From Bhargavaea beijingensis (GTDB lineage Bacteria > Bacillota > Bacilli > Bacillales_A > Planococcaceae), in NCBI RefSeq assembly GCF_900101985.1, contig NZ_FNAR01000019.1, positions 1 through 50,594 of the forward strand: a stretch of DNA of 50,594 nt. Reading direction: 5' to 3'. The position numbers and the translations under genes are program-made. This document shows, piece by piece, positions 46,350 to 50,594 of this stretch. The notes under the pieces were generated by a model that worked only from the letters and a program-made list of their open reading frames with translations, was not told the DNA's origin and did not search any database. The number at the start of each line of letters is the position of its first letter. The stretch's first letter is position 1.

Positions 46350-46799
46350 TTACACTTCCGCCCCTACAGGCGCCTGGTTGACCAGCATTCTGAATGTGCC
46401 CGCAATGACCGTCTCGTCATTCTGGTTGACGATCTCCGTCTTGCAGGCGATGACCCCAGTGCCATTTTTCCGCTCCTGCTTGTCGTCGGCTTTCATCCTG
46501 ACTTTAATGGTGTCGCCGATGAATGTCGGGCGGACAAATCGGATATTGTCCATTCCGTAAAATGCGGCGATGATCCCCGGCGTGAAATTCATCAGGCCGG
46601 TCGCAATGGACAGAACGAGCATGCCATGTGCGATTGGCTTTCCGAATGGGGTATTCCCGGCATATTCGCGGTCCATGTGGAGCGGATAGAAATCTCCGCT
46701 CACACCGGCAAAGTTCACGATGTCCGCCTCGGTGATCGTACGGCCGCCAGACACCCATTCTTCCCCGACTTCCACTTCGTCATAATGTTTATTAAACAT
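46350..46799 (-). CDS. MaoC-family hydratase (R-specific enoyl-CoA hydratase type)
   Basis: The 149-residue hot-dog-fold protein has the hydratase-2 signature FAGVSGDFYPLHMDREYA (catalytic Asp and His) and GKPIAHGMLVLSIATGL. It would hydrate a 2-enoyl-CoA to a 3-hydroxyacyl-CoA. GGGAGAG precedes the ATG. It is the last gene of a four-gene operon, 14 bases after an acyl-CoA ligase gene, so it probably acts on the CoA ester made by that ligase or its dehydrogenation product. Confidence 0.9.
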   Translation of the reverse strand: MFNKHYDEVEVGEEWVSGGRTITEADIVNFAGVSGDFYPLHMDREYAGNTPFGKPIAHGMLVLSIATGLMNFTPGIIAAFYGMDNIRFVRPTFIGDTIKVRMKADDKQERKNGTGVIACKTEIVNQNDETVIAGTFRMLVNQAPVGAEV

Positions 46800-46813
46800 C
46801 CCATTCTCTCCCT

Positions 46814-48385
46814 TCAGGAATTCACTTGCGGTTCATGCAAGTGCTTGTACTGGTCCCTCAGCCGGAACTTTTGCACCTTGCCCGATGCAGTCCTCGGCAG
46901 CTCATCCAGGAAAACAAAAGAACGCGGTTTTTTGTATCGTGCCAGCTTGCCTCCGGCGAACTCAAGGAGTTCCTTTTCCGAAACGGACCGGCCGGGCTTC
47001 TTCACGATGACTGCACAGACCGTCTCGATGAATTTCGGATCCGGGATTCCAATGACGGCAACGTCCTGGACGGCGTCATGCCGGATGAGCACATCTTCCA
47101 CTTCCACCGGATAGATGTTTTCCCCGCCGCTCCGGATCATGTCTTTTTTGCGCCCGGATATTGTCAGGTACCCCTCTGCATCAATGACCCCCAGGTCTCC
47201 CGTATGGCACCAGCCATCCACGAACGTCTTGGCGTTGGCTTCCGCTTTGTTCCAGTATTCCGAGACGACAGCCGGGCCCTTTGTGCAGATTTCACCGATC
47301 TTTCCGGCAGAGAGCGTGCGGCCCTCGTCATCGACCACCTTCACCTCGGTGAACGGCATCGGTTTGCCGGCGGTGTAGCCTTTGGTTGCTGCATCCGACG
47401 GATCGAGTGAAACGGCAATCGGCGTTCCTTCCGTCAGGCCGTATACCTGAATGAGCCCGATATGCGGGAATAGCTCGTGAAGCCGGTCAATTGCCCAGGA
47501 AATGATCGGGTCGCCTCCCGAATAAATTCTCTGCAGGGAATCCAGCCGGTACGATTCAATATCACTCAGTTTCAGCATTTCATAGATCATGAACGGAAAC
47601 AGGAAAATATCCGACACCTGCTTTTCTTTGATCACCTCAAGTGTCCGCCTGATTTCGAAGTTCCCGCTCCGGGAGATCACGACCGTCCCGCCGGACAGCA
47701 GGACGGCCAGCGCCACGTCTTCCATCGCCCCGACATGGTAAAGGGGTCCCGTCGTCATGCCGACCGTGTTGCCGTCAAAGTTCCATTTCAGCGACTGCAT
47801 CGCAGCGAACCAGATGGTGTTCCTGTGTGTCCAAAGCGCGCCCTTCGGCCGGCCGGTCGTTCCGGACGTGTACATCAGCATGACCGGATCGGTTTCCTCA
47901 ATTTCAGGACGCCGGTCCAGCATCTTGTCCCCTTCTCCAAGGACTTCCCAGCTTTCCGCCCAGTCCGGCACCTTATCGGCGTTCCTGTCATAGCAAATGA
48001 ACGTCTCTACGGGAGTACAGCCTCTGATCGGCTCCAGCCGTTCTGCCAGTGACGCGTCAAAACAAAGCACCTTTGAACCGGAGTCGTTCAGGATATACGC
48101 CAGCTCCTCTGTCTCCAGACGGAAATTGATCCTGACTGCAATCCCGCCGATCTTGGCAACCGCAAAATAGACGGCAAAGTACTCCAGCGAATTGAACAGC
48201 AGAATACCGACGCGATCTCCTTTGCGGACACCTTTGTCCAGTAATGCATTGGCATACCGGTTGGTGGTCTCGTTGAGCTTTCCGTATGTCCAGGTTTCCC
48301 CGGTTTCAAGCGCCAGGGCATCCTGGTCAGGCTTGAGCGTCTGCAGACGGGATTCCACCCGGTCCAGCAAATATCCGACTTCCAT
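46814..48385 (-). CDS. AMP-forming acyl-CoA ligase (fatty/carboxylic acid-CoA ligase)
   Basis: The 523-residue ANL-superfamily enzyme has the P-loop MLMYTSGTTGRPKG (about 168-181), YGLTEGTP, the hinge GWCHTGDLG, GRKKDMIRSGGENIYP and the C-terminal adenylation lysine in RTASGKVQK. It activates a carboxylic acid to its CoA thioester; chain length cannot be read. GGAGG precedes the ATG. It lies between a symporter gene and a MaoC hydratase gene, which suggests that it activates the acid taken up by the symporter. Confidence 0.92.
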   Translation of the reverse strand: MEVGYLLDRVESRLQTLKPDQDALALETGETWTYGKLNETTNRYANALLDKGVRKGDRVGILLFNSLEYFAVYFAVAKIGGIAVRINFRLETEELAYILNDSGSKVLCFDASLAERLEPIRGCTPVETFICYDRNADKVPDWAESWEVLGEGDKMLDRRPEIEETDPVMLMYTSGTTGRPKGALWTHRNTIWFAAMQSLKWNFDGNTVGMTTGPLYHVGAMEDVALAVLLSGGTVVISRSGNFEIRRTLEVIKEKQVSDIFLFPFMIYEMLKLSDIESYRLDSLQRIYSGGDPIISWAIDRLHELFPHIGLIQVYGLTEGTPIAVSLDPSDAATKGYTAGKPMPFTEVKVVDDEGRTLSAGKIGEICTKGPAVVSEYWNKAEANAKTFVDGWCHTGDLGVIDAEGYLTISGRKKDMIRSGGENIYPVEVEDVLIRHDAVQDVAVIGIPDPKFIETVCAVIVKKPGRSVSEKELLEFAGGKLARYKKPRSFVFLDELPRTASGKVQKFRLRDQYKHLHEPQVNS

Positions 48386-48411
48386 GTGCGGTCCCTCCTA
48401 TCCGTTAGTCC

Positions 48412-49881
48412 TCAGCCTTCCATCGCCTTCAGCGGAGGCTGTTCCACTTCAGCTGTTTCCTGAGTTTGTGTCAGAAGCGAGACCAAAACAAAGCCGATGA
48501 TCGAAATGACAAGAGAGATGGCTCCCACCACGACGCCTTCGGGAAGCACACTGATGCCATACTTTTTGAGGATTTCAAAAGTGAAGTTCAGGAATACCCC
48601 AAGAATGATGCTCGTGACCGCCCCCTGTTTTGTCGCCCGCTTCCAGACCAGACCGAGCACGACTGCAGGGAATACGGCTGCCGCGAAGGTTCCCCAGCCG
48701 AAAACTCCAAGCAGCGCAACGAGCGTATCCATATAGAAAGAAAACAGCGTGGACACGACGAGCAGAGCCAGTACGACAATCCGGTTCCAGAGCAGCTCAT
48801 TTTTGACTTCCTTTCCGAATGCCCGCGGGATATCCCGGACAAGACTCGCTGCACCAAGCGTGACAAAACCTGAACCGGTGGACATGATTGCGGCGAGTAG
48901 TCCTGCAAGTACGAGACCGCCAATGATGGAAGGCGTATACGCCGTGACAAAGACGACCAGTGAATCATCTGCGGATGCAACTTCCGGGAACCGGCCCTGG
49001 ATCTGAAGCGAGCGAGCAGTCAGTCCGATGCTGACAACGAGAAGCACGGTAATCGCATAAGCCAGTCCGGCGGTAAACGCACCCCAGCGAAGTTCCTTCG
49101 CGCTCTTGATCATCAGGAACTTATTGATGAAGTGGGGCTGTCCTGCCGCACCCAGGCTGAACAGGAGGAACCAGCATGCAATCGTAATCAACGGAAAATT
49201 GCCGAAGGGAGAAGCAAGGAGCGGGTCGGATGACTGTAACGTTTCCGTGATGTTCTGCATACCGCCGCCGAGGTTCAATGCGAAAAAGAAAATGATGATT
49301 GAAACGACAATCATGATGACACCTTGGAACAGGTCGGTATAAACGGAAGCGATAATCCCTCCGCCGACCGAGTAGAAAGCAAGAATCCCGAGACCGATCA
49401 GTGCCCCGACTGCCGGTGAGACGCCAAAAATCGAATGCATGATGACACCCATCGCCTGCACTTGCGTGCCAAGATACCCGATGACACCGAGCGTGATCGC
49501 GAAGCCGAGCCATCCGCGGACGGAGCGGCTGTTGTAGCGTTTCTCCACCACGTCTCCGAGAGTGAAAACATCCCCGTGCTCACCCATCATCCAGATCCGC
49601 TTGCCGACCAGGAACCAGGTCAGGGCAAAGCCGAGCGGAGCTGCAATGAGGACACCTGCGGCAAAGCCCATCCCCCCTGTAAAGGTCTGTCCGGCCCCTC
49701 CTAGAAGGCCGAAGCCGCTTTGTATGGACGTGAACGCTGCAATGGCCATGACGAACATGCCGAGGCTCCTGCCTGCCACAAGAAAATCACTGGCTGATTT
49801 TGTCCTTCGTGTAGCCCATACACCGATCAGAATACAGATGACCAGATAGAACGCAACAATGCCGATGATCGTGACGTTCAT
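48412..49881 (-). CDS. sodium:solute symporter (SSS family)
   Basis: The 489-residue protein has about 13 membrane helices with SSS-family sequences GLLGGAGQTFTGGMGFAAG, GWLGFAITLGVIGYLGTQVQAMG and SAADDSL/AGLLAAIMSTGSGFVTLGAASLVRDI (the Na+-binding helix 8 region). Related transporters carry pantothenate, proline or short-chain acids. The ATG overlaps the stop of a small membrane protein gene (ATGA, 49878-49881). The downstream CoA ligase points to a carboxylate. Confidence 0.9.
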   Translation of the reverse strand: MNVTIIGIVAFYLVICILIGVWATRRTKSASDFLVAGRSLGMFVMAIAAFTSIQSGFGLLGGAGQTFTGGMGFAAGVLIAAPLGFALTWFLVGKRIWMMGEHGDVFTLGDVVEKRYNSRSVRGWLGFAITLGVIGYLGTQVQAMGVIMHSIFGVSPAVGALIGLGILAFYSVGGGIIASVYTDLFQGVIMIVVSIIIFFFALNLGGGMQNITETLQSSDPLLASPFGNFPLITIACWFLLFSLGAAGQPHFINKFLMIKSAKELRWGAFTAGLAYAITVLLVVSIGLTARSLQIQGRFPEVASADDSLVVFVTAYTPSIIGGLVLAGLLAAIMSTGSGFVTLGAASLVRDIPRAFGKEVKNELLWNRIVVLALLVVSTLFSFYMDTLVALLGVFGWGTFAAAVFPAVVLGLVWKRATKQGAVTSIILGVFLNFTFEILKKYGISVLPEGVVVGAISLVISIIGFVLVSLLTQTQETAEVEQPPLKAMEG

Positions 49882-50270
49882 TCAGCAGCCTCCCCTGTCC
49901 TGAATTCTTGTTCCATCTCCGCCACGTCACCCGGATCAAAGATCAGGGCATAAATCAGAGAGGCAAGGACGGCCAACGGCAGGATGCCGAGCAGATAAAT
50001 CGCAAGACCCGGAGTCATGCCCAGAACATAGGAGCTCCCTCCAGCCGGGTCATTCCGTGTAATGACGTCCAGAATGATAAACAACGCGAGATAGCCTCCG
50101 GCAATCAGGATCGGAACCCAGAGCATTCCCGGCCTTTTTTTGACTACATTCCACATTCCCACCGTAATGGCCACACCGATGACAACCAGATACGGATAAA
50201 GAATGAGCCTCCATGATTCCAGGAACATGCCGACCAATGACAACCCAATCAGTCCGGAAAACAAATACAT
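49878..50270 (-). CDS. small membrane protein, 5' end probably cut by IS sequence
   Basis: The readable part (130 residues from ATG 50270) has four predicted membrane helices and an acidic tail (DPGDVAEMEQEF), and is coupled by ATGA to the SSS symporter gene. A small membrane partner encoded just before an SSS transporter is a known arrangement, as for YhdT-PanF. No ribosome-binding site precedes 50270, and beyond about 50276 the DNA encodes an IS1182 transposase on the other strand, so the true start and promoter are probably lost. Family not recognised. Confidence 0.7.
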   Translation of the reverse strand: MYLFSGLIGLSLVGMFLESWRLILYPYLVVIGVAITVGMWNVVKKRPGMLWVPILIAGGYLALFIILDVITRNDPAGGSSYVLGMTPGLAIYLLGILPLAVLASLIYALIFDPGDVAEMEQEFRTGEAAE

Positions 50271-50594
50271 GATACGGTCCCGGAGGACCATCTGGTCAGG
50301 AAACTCGAGAAGGCCATCGACTTTTCGTTCATTTATGATCTTGTAGAGGATCTGTATTCGGACCGTGGCCGTCCCAGCATCGATCCGGTTGTTCTCATCA
50401 AACTGCCATTTCTCCAATACACCTTTGGCATCCGTTCGATGCGTCGGACCATCGAAGAGGTCCATACGAACTTGGCTTACCGATGGTTCCTTGGCTTCGG
50501 ATTCTATGATAAGGTGCCTCATTTTTCGACTTTCGGCAAGAACTACGAACGACGTTTCAAGGACACGGATCTATTTGAACAGATATTCTACCGG
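50271..50594 (+). mobile_element. IS1182-family transposase, N-terminal fragment
   Basis: The plus strand encodes VPEDHLVRKLEKAIDFSFIY from 50277, then GRPSIDPVVLIKLPFLQYTF, SMRRTIEEVHTNLAYRWFLG and VPHFSTFGKNYERRF, the conserved N-terminal DUF772 region of IS1182 transposases, open to the window edge. There is no start codon in this frame after the stop at 50238-50240, and the usual first 15-20 residues and the left terminal repeat are absent. The boundary with the membrane protein gene lies near 50265-50280. Confidence 0.85.

Overview
The window looks like a chromosomal stretch of a fairly GC-rich member of the Bacillales. The evidence is gene content (xpt-pbuX under a guanine riboswitch, pairing of DUF779 with an aldehyde dehydrogenase, YitT, YhcN/YlaJ lipoprotein, Spo0E-like phosphatase, prkA-yhbH-spoVR), strong GGAGG ribosome-binding sites, several TTG starts, and tRNA genes without an encoded CCA. 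A relative of Planococcaceae such as Bhargavaea would fit, but the genus is an inference. The sporulation-associated genes suggest, without proving, a spore-forming ancestry. Both ends lie inside IS1182-type transposase sequence in the same orientation (C-terminal part at 2-235, N-terminal part from about 50271). The window is therefore probably a contig broken at a repeated IS, or a segment bracketed by two IS copies.

Layout. 0.5-5.8 kb, minus strand: DUF779 protein and aldehyde dehydrogenase, GNAT acetyltransferase coupled to a zinc peptidase-like protein, rlmN, and a membrane GGDEF protein. 5.9-7.7 kb: an ABC exporter on the plus strand. 7.67-7.98 kb: no protein gene, but a near-consensus promoter, several hairpins and a terminator, which together look like an independent structured RNA. 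8.0-12.7 kb: purine uptake and salvage (nupC, yitT-like gene, guanine riboswitch-xpt-pbuX). 12.8-19.1 kb: MFS transporter with FAD oxidase, EcsC-family protein, thioredoxin-like protein, zinc-ribbon HtrA-type protease, NRDE/TANGO2 protein. 19.1-25.1 kb: small membrane protein, 3-hydroxybutyrate dehydrogenase, FusB-like EF-G-binding protein, secreted M28 aminopeptidase, tRNA-Ser, DUF421 protein, nhaC. 25.3-30.0 kb: tRNA-Arg, Spo0E-like protein, YhcN/YlaJ lipoprotein, glcD with a BASS-family transporter, LLM flavoprotein. 30.1-34.8 kb: spoVR, yhbH and prkA. 35.0-46.2 kb: glyoxalase-fold dioxygenase with a palindromic operator, TraB-family protein, recQ, a P-loop kinase, nitronate monooxygenase with a FadR-like operator, an FtsH-like protease, YqcI/YcgG protein, GyrI-like protein, ilvE, and a frameshifted small gene. 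46.3-50.3 kb: MaoC dehydratase, acyl-CoA ligase, Na+/solute symporter and a small membrane protein, an operon whose 5' end is cut by IS sequence.

How the genes work together. Purine salvage is the clearest module: NupC and PbuX import nucleosides and xanthine, Xpt converts xanthine to XMP, and a guanine riboswitch with a terminator controls xpt-pbuX. A second probable module is carboxylate handling: GlcD with the BASS transporter, and symporter with CoA ligase and MaoC hydratase. PrkA, YhbH and SpoVR form the conserved stationary-phase/sporulation kinase group. The less familiar signals are the candidate RNA at 7.7 kb and a set of degenerate 20-21-bp-period repeats in gene-end intergenic spaces at 20.9, 34.9, 39.9 and 44.3 kb.
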